A stretch of DNA of 54,116 nt from Opitutales bacterium. Its GTDB lineage: Bacteria; Verrucomicrobiota; Verrucomicrobiia; Opitutales; UBA2987. Every line of letters starts with the position of its first letter. Position 1 is the first letter of the stretch. The notes beneath the pieces are model-generated. The model did no database searches. It saw only the letters and a program-made list of their open reading frames with translations, and was not told the origin of the DNA. Of the stretch, positions 1 to 9,429 are shown piece after piece. The stretch lies in NCBI GenBank assembly GCA_021772535.1, contig JAJFLV010000071.1, positions 1 to 54,116 of the forward strand. Direction: 5' to 3'. A program made the position numbers and the translations under genes.

Positions 1-1
1 A

Positions 2-1381
2 ATACCGGAAAAATACCCGATCCGACATTACCCGGATATCACCCATTGCCTCCGCTGCCAATATCCACCCGCCGAATGGCATTGGGCCTTTGCTCTGACC
101 GAAGGCCGTGAGCCGATCAATCCACGTCCAGTTGATCAGGCAATGATTTTTAAACAAGTACAGCTGCACTCCTTCGGATTTTTAACCTACTCCGAAGGCT
201 GCAACGACGATGTGAACAAGTTCATCTGGAGTTCGCTCGGATGGAACCCTGAAGAATCCCCTGAAAAGACACTGCGGCAATACAGCCGCTATTTTATCGG
301 GGAGGACATTGAGGAGGAATTTACCGAAGGTATTTTTTCTTTAGAAAATAATTGGAAAGGCCCAATCGATGAAAATTATGAAATCGTTGAGACCCTGAAA
401 TTATTTCAGAATTTGGAAACAAATGCTTCGGAATCGCGACAGAAAAATTGGAGGTTTCAGCAGGCCCTTTACCGCGCTTATTATGATGCCTATGTTAAAC
501 AACGTCTGTATTTTGAAACAAATTTGGAAAATGAAGCATTGGAGGAACTCAATCGGGCGGATCAAACCGGCTCGTTGGCCGCTATTCAAAATGCAGAGAT
601 AATTCTCGATCGGCCTCTTGAGGATCCCGTGACGCTTTCCTGCCGGAAAAAAGTATTCGCCCTTGCCAATGCACTCTTTAAAAGCATTGGGATGCAATTG
701 AGCGTGAAACGTTATCAGGCAGTTGAAATCCACCGTGGCGCTAATCTGGACGGCATTGATTTTCCACTTAACAATGGCCTCTGGATGAAGGCTAATTTCG
801 CCCGGATTCGTCAACTAGAAGCCGAGACTGACAGGTTGAAAGAAATCCGTGAAATTGTGGAATGGGCAGATCCGGGACCGGGCGGGTTTTACGATGACCT
901 TGGCGATCCCAGGAGCGAACCGCATTTGGTACGGGGTCCCGGTTTTGAGAGCGATCCAAGCTTTTTACAATCTGCGTTGGATGGATGCGAGGTGGTAACG
1001 GATCTGAATCACCCCAGTGGAAAACCGGTCGATGGACAGCGAACCTCCTGGAGACGTCGGGCTCAGACATTTTATGAAACGCCATTGACGATGAAATACG
1101 ACGACATCGATCCAAATGCCAAGTATAGGGTGAGAGTTGTTTACGGGGCGGACCTGGAAAAACCCTTCCCACAAATCAGCCTGACAGCCGGGAAGAATTC
1201 GGTGGTGCATCCTTTGATTGATCGGCCCGTGCCTTTTCGCCCGTTGGAATTCGATATTCCCGCAGATGCAATCATTGACGACAGCCTGACACTTAACTGG
1301 AGGGCGAAACCAGGTTTTGGCGGTAATGGCCACGGTGTTCACGTTGCGGAAGTCTGGATTTTGAAAGAAAGTTCTGAATAG
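2..1381 (+). CDS. C-terminal part of a glycoside-hydrolase-like protein (5' truncated)
   Basis: The reading frame is open from base 2 to a TAG at 1379-1381, so the gene begins before the window; the first internal ATG (143) is not the true start. About 459 residues are visible. The first part has the texture of the catalytic barrel plus helical domain of large bacterial glycan enzymes (YSEGCNDDVNKFIW, then a helix-rich stretch containing RAYYDAYV). The last 150 residues look like a beta-sandwich, starting near WADPGPGGFYDDLG and ending in a strand-rich segment. From memory this resembles uncharacterised Planctomycetes/Verrucomicrobia proteins next to polysaccharide genes; I cannot assign a GH family. 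It is followed 49 bases later by an esterase on the same strand, so they may be co-transcribed. Function beyond glycan processing is inference. Confidence 0.6.
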   Translation: MPEKYPIRHYPDITHCLRCQYPPAEWHWAFALTEGREPINPRPVDQAMIFKQVQLHSFGFLTYSEGCNDDVNKFIWSSLGWNPEESPEKTLRQYSRYFIGEDIEEEFTEGIFSLENNWKGPIDENYEIVETLKLFQNLETNASESRQKNWRFQQALYRAYYDAYVKQRLYFETNLENEALEELNRADQTGSLAAIQNAEIILDRPLEDPVTLSCRKKVFALANALFKSIGMQLSVKRYQAVEIHRGANLDGIDFPLNNGLWMKANFARIRQLEAETDRLKEIREIVEWADPGPGGFYDDLGDPRSEPHLVRGPGFESDPSFLQSALDGCEVVTDLNHPSGKPVDGQRTSWRRRAQTFYETPLTMKYDDIDPNAKYRVRVVYGADLEKPFPQISLTAGKNSVVHPLIDRPVPFRPLEFDIPADAIIDDSLTLNWRAKPGFGGNGHGVHVAEVWILKESSE

Positions 1382-1430
1382 TCAGGTCAACAATAAATCA
1401 AAGCTGTTTTTTTCATCAAAATGAATATTC

Positions 1431-3032
1431 ATGAATAAGAGTCAGGTCGAGTTTTACACATCAAAGATGGACGGGGGAGAACGACCCTATACTATTTGCT
1501 TGAACGTATCATCCAACAAACCTGTTCCATTGATTGTCGAGGTCAGCCCAAATGGCACTGATTTGGTAAAAGCTGCCGGGAAAATTGAGGAAATTGTCCG
1601 AATCGCTTCAGAACTGGGGAGGGAATGCGTCGTCGTCCGCCCTACTGGTAGTGGACCAGGCTCAGTTAACCAGAATTACGGGGAAGTGGATACTTTTGAG
1701 GTAATTACCGATGTAGTGGAAAAATTTTCAATAGATCCAGACCGAATCAGTATTACCGGATCCTCCATGGGGGGCGCGGCCACTTGGTATTTAGTCTCCC
1801 ATAATCCAGACTTTTTTTCGGCGGGCGCTCCTTTTTGCGGCTATTGCGACTACCGTCTCTGGGAAAAACCGGGAGGGCTCGCCATTCACATGTATGAATG
1901 GGAAGAACCTTCCTGGAAAGCACGTTCAGCGGTATTCCTGCCGGAAAATTTTTTGCCGACACCGATTTGGATCGTTCATGGAGAATGGGATCGGGCTGTC
2001 GGCGGCGGTGTCCCGGTTGAGCTTTCACGGCAAATGTATTCACTCCTTAAAAAACACGGGTGTTCGGTAAAATATACAGAAGTTCCCAATACCGGCCATG
2101 GTTGTCGAAAAGAGGAAGTGTTAAGAGAAATCATCCCTTGGCTTCTCGATCAGAAAAAAGTAAGAGAGGTTGATAAGATTGAGTTCGCGACCTTCGAACT
2201 TCGACATAACCGCGCCTATTGGATCTCAATCGAACAACTCGAATCCTATGGCGGCCATCGAGCTTTGTTAAAGGCCCGCCGCTTCAAGACCAAGGAAATC
2301 GAAATTGAAACGGAAAATGTAAAAGCCTTTTCTTTAGTTCCGAAGCAAAGTGGTTCGTCCTTTGATATAAAAATAAACGGCCAGGAGGCGGGACCAATTC
2401 AACTGGAAACACGAGGCTTATTTCGACAGAATACGGATGGAAATTGGTCGTTGAAAAGTAATCCTATGCCAGGAGAAAAACACCGGGATTGTTCAGGTCC
2501 CATTGGCGATCTTTTTCATGACAACACCCTGATCGTAAGTGGAACCAATGGGAACGGGGAGGAAAGTCACCACCTGGCTTTATTTGCAAATAAAGTCTCT
2601 GATTTTTATCGAAAATACAATGGAGGGGTGAATCGGGGCGGCATCCTGGGAGAAAACAATGTGGAACTGCAGATTATTTCTGATAAAGAAATTTCGGATG
2701 AAGAACGCATTGGAAATAATTTAATCCTCTTGGGGATCCACTCTACTAATGCAGTTCTGGAGCGTTATCGAAGTCCGCTTTCGCTGGAGTTCAGAAATGA
2801 TTCCATCGCAATAAACGGGAAGATTTTTGAGGGGGAGAGGATTGCCGTTTTTGCAGTATTCCCCCATCCGGAAAATAACGATCGCTGTGTTGCTGTTCAT
2901 GGAGGGATTACTGCAGACGCTATTACATGGGGCAACCTGTTCAATTTGAACCTTATGCCGGACTACATCATTTATAATGGCGACCAGGTCCTTGATTGGG
3001 GGTTTTGGGATAATAACTGGAATTTTGATTGA
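1431..3032 (+). CDS. alpha/beta hydrolase, esterase/PHB-depolymerase-like
   Basis: This 533-aa protein has an alpha/beta-hydrolase domain in about residues 20-240. The nucleophile elbow GSSMGG places the Ser at residue 112; the acid is probably the Asp in HGEWDRAVG and the base the His in NTGHGC. The arrangement (long first strand, elbow followed by AATW, short cap) matches the PHB-depolymerase/feruloyl-esterase-like branch. The other half, residues 245-533, is an accessory beta-rich domain of unknown role seen in PVC-group relatives. No signal peptide is visible, so it may act on imported oligosaccharides or esters. An ATG at 1421 in another frame stops after five codons, which supports the start at 1431. 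The neighbourhood suggests removal of ester groups from a glycan; this is inferred. Confidence 0.75.
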   Translation: MNKSQVEFYTSKMDGGERPYTICLNVSSNKPVPLIVEVSPNGTDLVKAAGKIEEIVRIASELGRECVVVRPTGSGPGSVNQNYGEVDTFEVITDVVEKFSIDPDRISITGSSMGGAATWYLVSHNPDFFSAGAPFCGYCDYRLWEKPGGLAIHMYEWEEPSWKARSAVFLPENFLPTPIWIVHGEWDRAVGGGVPVELSRQMYSLLKKHGCSVKYTEVPNTGHGCRKEEVLREIIPWLLDQKKVREVDKIEFATFELRHNRAYWISIEQLESYGGHRALLKARRFKTKEIEIETENVKAFSLVPKQSGSSFDIKINGQEAGPIQLETRGLFRQNTDGNWSLKSNPMPGEKHRDCSGPIGDLFHDNTLIVSGTNGNGEESHHLALFANKVSDFYRKYNGGVNRGGILGENNVELQIISDKEISDEERIGNNLILLGIHSTNAVLERYRSPLSLEFRNDSIAINGKIFEGERIAVFAVFPHPENNDRCVAVHGGITADAITWGNLFNLNLMPDYIIYNGDQVLDWGFWDNNWNFD

Positions 3033-3052
3033 ATACGGACTTCCTCCGGATT

Positions 3053-4171
3053 CTAGAAACTGACCTTCAGGCGAAACCATCGGATTACGGAAAGTCCTTC
3101 TTCCACACCCCAGAAAACGACAAAAATTTCTCCATTGGAGCGTTGAATCAATTGTGGAAAACCGAATTGTAAATTGTGTTGGTGCTGAATTGAGCTATCA
3201 TTTTTTCCGGCCAAAGCCTCGGTATGTTCACCCCAAAGACAGGTTTGCGTGATGGGTATCCATTCGTTCCCAATTATTTTGGCTAATTGAACCCAGAGAC
3301 CGTTCTTATCCAATCTGCGATAGACAAACAGGACATGGCTGCCTGAAAGCGCTAATGGCGTGCAGGTTTGCCCTTTTAACGGGCTTTCACGAGGGGGAAG
3401 GTAGCTTTCGCCATTGTCTTCTGAAAAGGTGTAATGATTAGGGATATTTTTTTTGGTATGGGTATCGAATACCCAAGTTACAGCCAACAATCGACCATCG
3501 GACAATTTCGTCTGTTTTTGTTCCCAGGTGACCTTCTTTTCCGCCCAGAGATTGAAGACGTCAACGGCTTTAGGCCATGTCAGACCCCCGTCGTTGGAAA
3601 TCATGACAAAAGATTTTAAACCAAAAGGGCATTCGCCATCCCAATTGAGCCGTGTGAGAGATGGGAGCAACCAACGCTTGCTAGTAATCGGTAAGACAGG
3701 TGAAGGTTCACCAAAGCATTTCCAGTCAAGAGGAGGTTGGAACAATTCGAGATTCGACCAACTTCTCCCACCATCCATGGAGCGGATAATTCCATGTTCC
3801 CGTTCGACGGTTCCTCCGGTTTTACGGTTTGTGGTGGGTGCATCCGGGTATGTCCGGTTAAGAAGATTAACGAACCCAACCAATTTGTCATCGGGAGTTT
3901 TGCTCATCCTTATTCCCGTACTGACCGGATGTTTACTCTCGTCCGGCTCAAAAATCTTTTGTGGAAATGTCCAGGACACTCCGTTGTCTTGCGAACGGCA
4001 ACAATATGACCTGACGCCATGGTGATTTCGGCTTTGACCGATGTTGAGAGTCACAACAAGTTCTCCGTCATTCCACTCGGCTATCGAAGGATGGGATGCA
4101 TCCCTAAAATGAGGTTCAGAGCTTGAACCCCTGAAAACAATTCCACTATCAATTACGCCAATAGACTCCAT
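3053..4171 (-). CDS. sialidase-fold (BNR/Asp-box) protein A
   Basis: The 372-aa protein carries four Asp-box motifs (SQDNGVSW, SMDGGRSW, SNDGGLTW, SEDNGESY), which mark a six-bladed sialidase-type propeller. It ends with a conserved FGFPQLIQRSNGE...IRW block shared with its upstream neighbour, so the two are tandem paralogues. There is no signal peptide and no F/Y-R-I-P motif near the N-terminus as in classical GH33 sialidases, so sialidase activity should not be assumed. It is probably cytoplasmic. The start is an ATG at 4171, 35 bases after the stop of the upstream paralogue, so the two probably form an operon. It ends tail-to-tail with the esterase gene, 20 bases away. Confidence 0.75.
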   Translation of the reverse strand: MESIGVIDSGIVFRGSSSEPHFRDASHPSIAEWNDGELVVTLNIGQSRNHHGVRSYCCRSQDNGVSWTFPQKIFEPDESKHPVSTGIRMSKTPDDKLVGFVNLLNRTYPDAPTTNRKTGGTVEREHGIIRSMDGGRSWSNLELFQPPLDWKCFGEPSPVLPITSKRWLLPSLTRLNWDGECPFGLKSFVMISNDGGLTWPKAVDVFNLWAEKKVTWEQKQTKLSDGRLLAVTWVFDTHTKKNIPNHYTFSEDNGESYLPPRESPLKGQTCTPLALSGSHVLFVYRRLDKNGLWVQLAKIIGNEWIPITQTCLWGEHTEALAGKNDSSIQHQHNLQFGFPQLIQRSNGEIFVVFWGVEEGLSVIRWFRLKVSF

Positions 4172-4206
4172 TTTTTCTTATTTTTTACAGGCCAGCAAAA
4201 CGCCGC

Positions 4207-5274
4207 TTACCAATTAATGCGAAGTTTGGTCCAGCGAATCGAAAATTTACCTTTCTCCTTGCACCAATGGGTGGCCAAAAAGGTACCATCGGACAATCCG
4301 ATGGCGGTAGGGAATCCAAATTCAAACGCTTTTAACTCCGATGCACCGGATTTAAGGTCTGCCGGTAATTGACGATTTTTCCCGGCATCATAGAGGAGAC
4401 CTTCGTAGTGGACCTCCCACGCCCTTTCTGTAAATGTAACGAGGTCCATGACGATTCCCTGTTTACCGTAACGGCGATTGTAGAGGATGAGGAGGCGGTT
4501 GTCCCCAAGATGAATCGGAGTCATGGTTTGCCCATTTATTCCAGTCGATAAGGGATCGTTCCAGGTTATACCATCATCTGTGGAAATCGTAAAACTATCC
4601 GGCCTGTCCTCGACCTTTCCCAAGGTGACTGTCCAACACACTGCCATAATGGTACCGGGTGTGATTTCAGCAAACTTGTGTTCAAAATAGCCAAGGCACT
4701 GATCTGGATCGCGAAATACGACCGAGTGTTCAGGCCAGGACTTGCCGCCGTCGTCAGAGATTCCCACCATAACCTTTTCACCCAAACGATCCTGGGATGG
4801 AAGGGTGGCAGCCGGAGCCAACAACCTTCCGGAGGCGAGAGGTAATATCCCATGAGCTATTTCGAAATTGCCTTCTCGTGGAAGCGGAACCACCTGGGGT
4901 TCCGACCATGATAATCCTTCGTCTGTTGAAACGCAAAAAATGGGTTCGCTGAAATACTCTCCGAAAACCTGACCGGGTTTTCGATTGTGTCGGCTTCCGT
5001 AAGCATAAATCGTTTTCTTATCCTCAGACAACGATAATTTAAGATGATTTTTCAATCCGGAGTCGTTAGCCGGATTCAGAATTTTCCCTTCCAGGCGCCA
5101 GGTAATTCCACCATCTGTTGATCTGGCAAAATCGGAGCCGCCGGTAGCCCTAGGTCCATCTCCGACACAAAAGGAGCAGAGGATATCACCATTGGGGAAT
5201 TGGAAGGCTTGCGGATAGGCGGATTCTCTATCATCCAAAAGCCCAGTGCCGAGAATTTCTATATTAGGGTCCAA
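4207..5274 (-). CDS. sialidase-fold (BNR/Asp-box) protein B
   Basis: This 355-aa protein has Asp boxes STDGGITW, STDEGLSW, SDDGGKSW and STDDGITW spread along the chain, and ends FGFPTAIGLSDGT...IRW like its neighbour at 3053-4171. No signal peptide is seen, and the FRIP motif of classical sialidases is absent. The start is unusual: the frame contains no ATG between an upstream in-frame TAA and the body of the protein, and the best start is a TTG at 5274 with an AGG about 9 bases upstream. The gene is divergent from the unrecognised gene at 5441 and shares a 166-base intergenic region with it. Family membership is secure from the motifs; substrate is unknown. Confidence 0.75.
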   Translation of the reverse strand: MDPNIEILGTGLLDDRESAYPQAFQFPNGDILCSFCVGDGPRATGGSDFARSTDGGITWRLEGKILNPANDSGLKNHLKLSLSEDKKTIYAYGSRHNRKPGQVFGEYFSEPIFCVSTDEGLSWSEPQVVPLPREGNFEIAHGILPLASGRLLAPAATLPSQDRLGEKVMVGISDDGGKSWPEHSVVFRDPDQCLGYFEHKFAEITPGTIMAVCWTVTLGKVEDRPDSFTISTDDGITWNDPLSTGINGQTMTPIHLGDNRLLILYNRRYGKQGIVMDLVTFTERAWEVHYEGLLYDAGKNRQLPADLKSGASELKAFEFGFPTAIGLSDGTFLATHWCKEKGKFSIRWTKLRINW

Positions 5275-5440
5275 ATCAATCGCCTGATTTTGAAGTTTTT
5301 TTGTGATTTACCCTTTGGAACGAAGGATACAAATTCCAATACTATTCCCCATCGGCCGTCCGTCAAGCGGGCTTCTTTGTAGAACCGCTATTCACTTAAT
5401 CTTGATAATTCCCATAGAATTACTGAAACTAATAATCAAT

Positions 5441-6832
5441 ATGATTGCGAACCAAATCGAACAGGACGGAATTGAAAGCATTGAACATAAGGGAATGCTC
5501 ATTTACGAATGCGGCCTCCCCGGGGAAACCAGAAAAGATAATGTTTTTCCAGCTCATCCAAACGGAATAATCGTTAGCAGAAATCGATGGCTTCTCATTT
5601 TCGCAACCCGCAGCTTTCGAGGCAACGATGATGATAACAGCATTGTCTATCAGCTGCGTGAAAATACGCCCGACGGCCGATTGATCAAGGAGGGCATGCT
5701 TGCCAAATCCATTGTCGATTGGAAAGTTGAAGGTTACGAGAGCGATTTGCCGATTAAAAGAGAACATCGAACACCCATTGCATACGGTTTGCCCAAAGGG
5801 GCCCGCATCAGGGGAAAACCCGCTCCCAATGCCAATGTTTTTGTAATCAAATGGAGCACGGTGGGCCGTACGTTCGATCCGGAAAAAAACTACGTCGAAG
5901 GCACTAAGCCAGATCCCGAGTTGGTGCGCCGCACGAGTTACACGGAATGGGTACAGGTTAAGTTGAATGAGGCCGAAAATGATCTCATATTCTTGCAAGA
6001 AGCTAAAAAAATGCGGCAAAAAGGTTACCAAACCGGCGCCGCAATCTGCGAAAGGGAAAACGAAATTCAGGCCAACTTGTGCAAAAAACAGGCCATGCCT
6101 TTCAATGAGGAATGTACCGAGTGGGTTGATTGCATTGGATTTGCTGGTAGTCGTTTCGCCGCCATGAAAAATCTCTTCAATCCAAAGTCCGGTTTATATG
6201 AATGGGTTGAAACCGGACCCTATCTTTTCGATTCAAAAGAAAAAAAGGTTAACGAAACCCATATCGCGCGGTACGGATCCGCCTGGGTAACTGCCTCCCG
6301 CACCGATTACTGCGTGAATCATACATGGTTTGGAAGAGGGATAGCCTGGAGGTATTTGGAAGACCCCTTTTCAGTAATCGGCCCAGCAGTTTACCCAGCT
6401 GAACCAGGCGTGCGCTCACCTGTCTCGTTGTATAACTGCCCAGATGGCGTTGTTCGTTACTTCGCCGGCGAAGGGTCAGTTACTCCCTATAAAAACGAAA
6501 GGGACCCGCTTTACTGCTGGAACATCGATCCCTCTAACGGTTTTTCCTGCTCCCACCGCCGTATTATTTATGATACCGTGGAAGCGGGACTGCCCATAAG
6601 GAAGGAAGCTATGCCCAAAGTGGACATGTGCAAACTGCTTCCCCACTGTGGTGGCAAGGTTCAGTATCTACTTCACAGGATCAGTGTGACGAGCATGTTT
6701 CACGAGCATGTCCATAAGGAACCGGTACCCTGGATATTTCCTCCCATTAACGAGGAAGAGAAGAATTGCTGCGGCATTTATTATGCCAAGATTACTTACA
6801 AAGAAGACTATCCGGCACCTTGGGAGTTTTGA
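5441..6832 (+). CDS. unrecognised family protein, copy 1 (paralogue of 49544-50881)
   Basis: The frame is open from 5303, but the ATG at 5441 (MIANQIEQDGIES) aligns with the start of the paralogue at 49544 (MIERIESKG), so 464 aa is preferred. I do not recognise the family. The two copies share CGLPGET, a SRxRW...TRxFRGxDD segment, IYQLR...PDG, FGxPKGA/YGLPKGA, LYEWVE(T/S)GP, DxNP/DPSNGF, and a final GxYYxKITY..DYP. The alternating strand pattern and regularly spaced W/D/G residues suggest a beta-propeller, but without Asp boxes. No signal peptide is present. In both loci it neighbours a propeller sugar enzyme, pointing to a shared role in glycan processing (inference). Confidence 0.65.
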   Translation: MIANQIEQDGIESIEHKGMLIYECGLPGETRKDNVFPAHPNGIIVSRNRWLLIFATRSFRGNDDDNSIVYQLRENTPDGRLIKEGMLAKSIVDWKVEGYESDLPIKREHRTPIAYGLPKGARIRGKPAPNANVFVIKWSTVGRTFDPEKNYVEGTKPDPELVRRTSYTEWVQVKLNEAENDLIFLQEAKKMRQKGYQTGAAICERENEIQANLCKKQAMPFNEECTEWVDCIGFAGSRFAAMKNLFNPKSGLYEWVETGPYLFDSKEKKVNETHIARYGSAWVTASRTDYCVNHTWFGRGIAWRYLEDPFSVIGPAVYPAEPGVRSPVSLYNCPDGVVRYFAGEGSVTPYKNERDPLYCWNIDPSNGFSCSHRRIIYDTVEAGLPIRKEAMPKVDMCKLLPHCGGKVQYLLHRISVTSMFHEHVHKEPVPWIFPPINEEEKNCCGIYYAKITYKEDYPAPWEF

Positions 6833-6858
6833 ATCTGGAACGGATTCGGACCCGTTGG

Positions 6859-7587
6859 TTAAAAAAAACAAAGGAAACCGGAAAACAACAATAATATCGT
6901 TATGGTGATTTTGAAGATGCGGTCGTTTACTTTAATATGCGCACGGTTCCCGGCGATTGTGCCAATAACAAGGGCCGGGCACAAGGCCAGGGCAAACTGC
7001 ACACCTTCCATTGTAAACAGGCCTTGGTGAACGTAGAGGCCGAGACGCCAGGAATATTCGACTGCAAAAAAAACAATCAGGGTGGCGCGAAAGACCTCTT
7101 TTGGCAAACCCCGGTAGGCCAAATAGGCGACGTAGGGCGGACCGCTGGTCCCGAACATCCCGCCCAGAATCCCGCCAATGGTCCCGGCTCCAATGCCCCA
7201 GTTTCTAGAGAGGTTTCTAATTGTGCGGGAATTTTCTCTCAACAAATTGAGAGCCAAAATTATTATTACGATGCCAAGAAGGATTTTGAGTGCATCGTTT
7301 GAGAACGATTTCAATATATATACCCCGACAAGACTTCCGACCAGGGAACCCCCTAAAAGCAATGCAAAATCCACCTGGTTAACCTTTTTAATGACCTTTG
7401 GAACCAGTATGAGGCTCGTCACTACGACAAAAGCACTATCCACTGGAACGATAAACTTCAGGTCGAAATACAGAGCCAGAAGTGGGATGCAGATGAGCGA
7501 GCTACCGAACCCCGTAACAGATCTGACAAAATAAGCAACGAATACAATGATATTAGCCGCGATGAAAGCGATAGTCATATTTTCCAT
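6859..7587 (-). CDS. TauE/SafE-family membrane exporter
   Basis: A 242-aa, almost wholly hydrophobic protein with about eight membrane segments. The first is followed by VRSVTGFGSSLICIPLLALY, and the second half has GTIGGILGGMFGTSGPPYVAYL; this duplicated G-x-G-x-G pattern is typical of TauE/SafE (sulfite or sulfonate exporter) proteins such as YfcA. It sits in the inner membrane. It is transcribed away from nagB, with 90 bases between the two starts, and converges on the gene ending at 6832. Export of sulfite or of a small organosulfur product would make sense if the degraded glycan is sulfated, but no sulfatase lies in the window, so the substrate is open. Confidence 0.85.
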   Translation of the reverse strand: MENMTIAFIAANIIVFVAYFVRSVTGFGSSLICIPLLALYFDLKFIVPVDSAFVVVTSLILVPKVIKKVNQVDFALLLGGSLVGSLVGVYILKSFSNDALKILLGIVIIILALNLLRENSRTIRNLSRNWGIGAGTIGGILGGMFGTSGPPYVAYLAYRGLPKEVFRATLIVFFAVEYSWRLGLYVHQGLFTMEGVQFALALCPALVIGTIAGNRAHIKVNDRIFKITITILLLFSGFLCFF

Positions 7588-7677
7588 TTTTAAAAACTAA
7601 ATATTTCCAAGGTATCATTTTCTTTGCTATACAATACTCACGCCAATGGAACTTCTGGACAATCTTTGAATACGGCA

Positions 7678-8418
7678 ATGAAAACACAAGTATATGGCAA
7701 CAAAGAAGATATGGCGAAGGACGCCGCCGCCCTCGCCAGCCGAACAATTAATGAAGCGCTCGAAAAAAAGGATGAGACCAGCATCGTTCTGGCTACCGGC
7801 ATGAGCCAGATTGAAATTCTGGAACACCTTGTTTTGGAGGAACTTGAGTGGTCTAGAGTGACCGTTTTTCACCTTGATGAATATATCGGCCTGCCAATTT
7901 CGCACCCGGCCAGTTTTCGAAAATATCTTAAGGAGAGATTCGAAGATCGTGTGGGCGAATTACGAATCTTCCACTACATCAACGGTGAAAATCCCGATCC
8001 ACTTGAAGAATGCCGGCGGTTGAGCAGGCTCATTTCCGCTCATCAAATTGATTTGGCCTGTGTTGGAATCGGCGAGAACGGACATCTGGCATTTAACGAC
8101 CCGCCAGCTGATTTTGAAACCGAAACTCCCTACCTTGTGGTGAAACTGGATAAAGCATGCCGACGGCAACAATTGGGAGAGGGCTGGTTCCCCACCCTTG
8201 AGGCAGTGCCTCAAAGGGCCATTTCCATGAGCATCCAACAAATTCTTAAAAGCAAGAACATCATCTGTTCGGTTCCTGACCGGCGAAAGGCCGAGGCGGT
8301 TCGCAATGTTATGGAAGGTGAAATTTGCCCCGAAGTTCCTGCTTCGATTTTGCGAAATCATGGAAACTGCCATTTTCTGATGGATGAACCCGCCGCCACA
8401 CTACTGAATATCCGGTGA
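7678..8418 (+). CDS. nagB: glucosamine-6-phosphate deaminase-like protein
   Basis: The 246-aa protein converts glucosamine-6-P to fructose-6-P and ammonia, if it follows its family. HLDEY (Asp67) and [13 protein letters not shown] (residues 130-142, His136) match the two active-site blocks of NagB. The usual FNEP is FNDP here, so the catalytic-pocket Glu is Asp; this is a conservative change. The frame is open upstream to a TTG at 7624, but the ATG at 7678 gives a normal family N-terminus ([13 protein letters not shown]). It is the first gene of a tight operon: nagA starts 6 bases after its stop. Confidence 0.85.
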   Translation: MKTQVYGNKEDMAKDAAALASRTINEALEKKDETSIVLATGMSQIEILEHLVLEELEWSRVTVFHLDEYIGLPISHPASFRKYLKERFEDRVGELRIFHYINGENPDPLEECRRLSRLISAHQIDLACVGIGENGHLAFNDPPADFETETPYLVVKLDKACRRQQLGEGWFPTLEAVPQRAISMSIQQILKSKNIICSVPDRRKAEAVRNVMEGEICPEVPASILRNHGNCHFLMDEPAATLLNIR

Positions 8419-8424
8419 GTTTTT

Positions 8425-9429
8425 ATGTCAAAATCAGCACTGCCTTTTCCAGGATTTATCGATCTTCAGGTCAATGGTTTCCTCGGGACCAATTTTTCCG
8501 ATCCGCATCTGACTAAAGAGGCCTTCGTGGAGGCTTCACGAGCACTTCTCTCACGTGGAACGGCGGCCTTTTTGCCGACTGTGGTTACGGGACCGGAAAA
8601 AATGTACGAGCGAAATCTTCCCATAATTGCTCGTGTAATTCAAAGCGATGAATTCCGGGGGCAGCTGTTGGGAATCCATATTGAAGGGCCATTTATCTCC
8701 CCGCAACCGGGAGCGGTAGGCGCGCATCGGCCTGAATTTGTTTGTCTACCTGACACCAATTTATTCGAAAAAATGATGGAATGGGCCGACGGATGCATAA
8801 AACTTTTCACTTTGGCAGCCGAACTTCCAGATGCGGATAGCGTAACCCGCCAGGCCAAAGCGGCCGGAATCACGGTCTCCATTGGTCATTCCCTGGCTGC
8901 ACCGGAGGATCTTGAGAGGTTGGCCAACGCCGGGGCAACAATGGTGACCCATTTGGGCAATGGCTTGCCCAACCTGCTCCCCCGGCATGAGAATTTCATC
9001 TGGAATGCATTAGCTGACGATGACTACGCCGTCATGGTAATCGCAGATGGGAACCACCTGCCGGAACCGATATTGAAATCGATAATTAGGGCAAAAAAAC
9101 CGGAACGCATTATCATTGTGAGCGATGCCGCTCCCATAGCCGGACTGCCGCCGGGAAGATATACTACTCTCGGCAATGAAGTCGAACTGGAAGAATCGGG
9201 GCGTATCTACAACGCCGAAAAACAATGCCTGGTGGGCTCCTCTGCGACCATGCTTCACTGCATGAACCACCTGGCCTGGCTCGATTTCCTGACTTTAGAT
9301 GAATTGATCGCCATCGGTTTTAAAAATCCACTTGATTCAATCGGGATGTCCATTGAAGACATCAACCTGAATTCTTCCTCAAAATTAATTTACGATTCCG
9401 ACCGCCTTCTTTTTCAGATCAAAGAATGA
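8425..9429 (+). CDS. nagA: N-acetylglucosamine-6-phosphate deacetylase, short form
   Basis: A cytoplasmic amidohydrolase expected to deacetylate GlcNAc-6-P to glucosamine-6-P, feeding NagB. Metal and catalytic residues are present: Glu87 in HIEGPF, His155 in IGHS, His176 in THLGN, Asp234 in VSDA. At 334 aa it is shorter than typical NagA (about 380): it starts almost directly at PGFIDLQVNG, so the N-terminal part of the small beta-sandwich domain is missing. A GGTGAG ribosome site 5 bases before the ATG supports this start. The last codon overlaps the next gene by 4 bp (ATGA), implying translational coupling with the epimerase. Confidence 0.88.
   Translation: MSKSALPFPGFIDLQVNGFLGTNFSDPHLTKEAFVEASRALLSRGTAAFLPTVVTGPEKMYERNLPIIARVIQSDEFRGQLLGIHIEGPFISPQPGAVGAHRPEFVCLPDTNLFEKMMEWADGCIKLFTLAAELPDADSVTRQAKAAGITVSIGHSLAAPEDLERLANAGATMVTHLGNGLPNLLPRHENFIWNALADDDYAVMVIADGNHLPEPILKSIIRAKKPERIIIVSDAAPIAGLPPGRYTTLGNEVELEESGRIYNAEKQCLVGSSATMLHCMNHLAWLDFLTLDELIAIGFKNPLDSIGMSIEDINLNSSSKLIYDSDRLLFQIKE

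Noticed and set aside
5429-6031. 200-aa antisense frame
   Set aside because: Overlaps the conserved paralogue gene entirely and has no recognisable motif.
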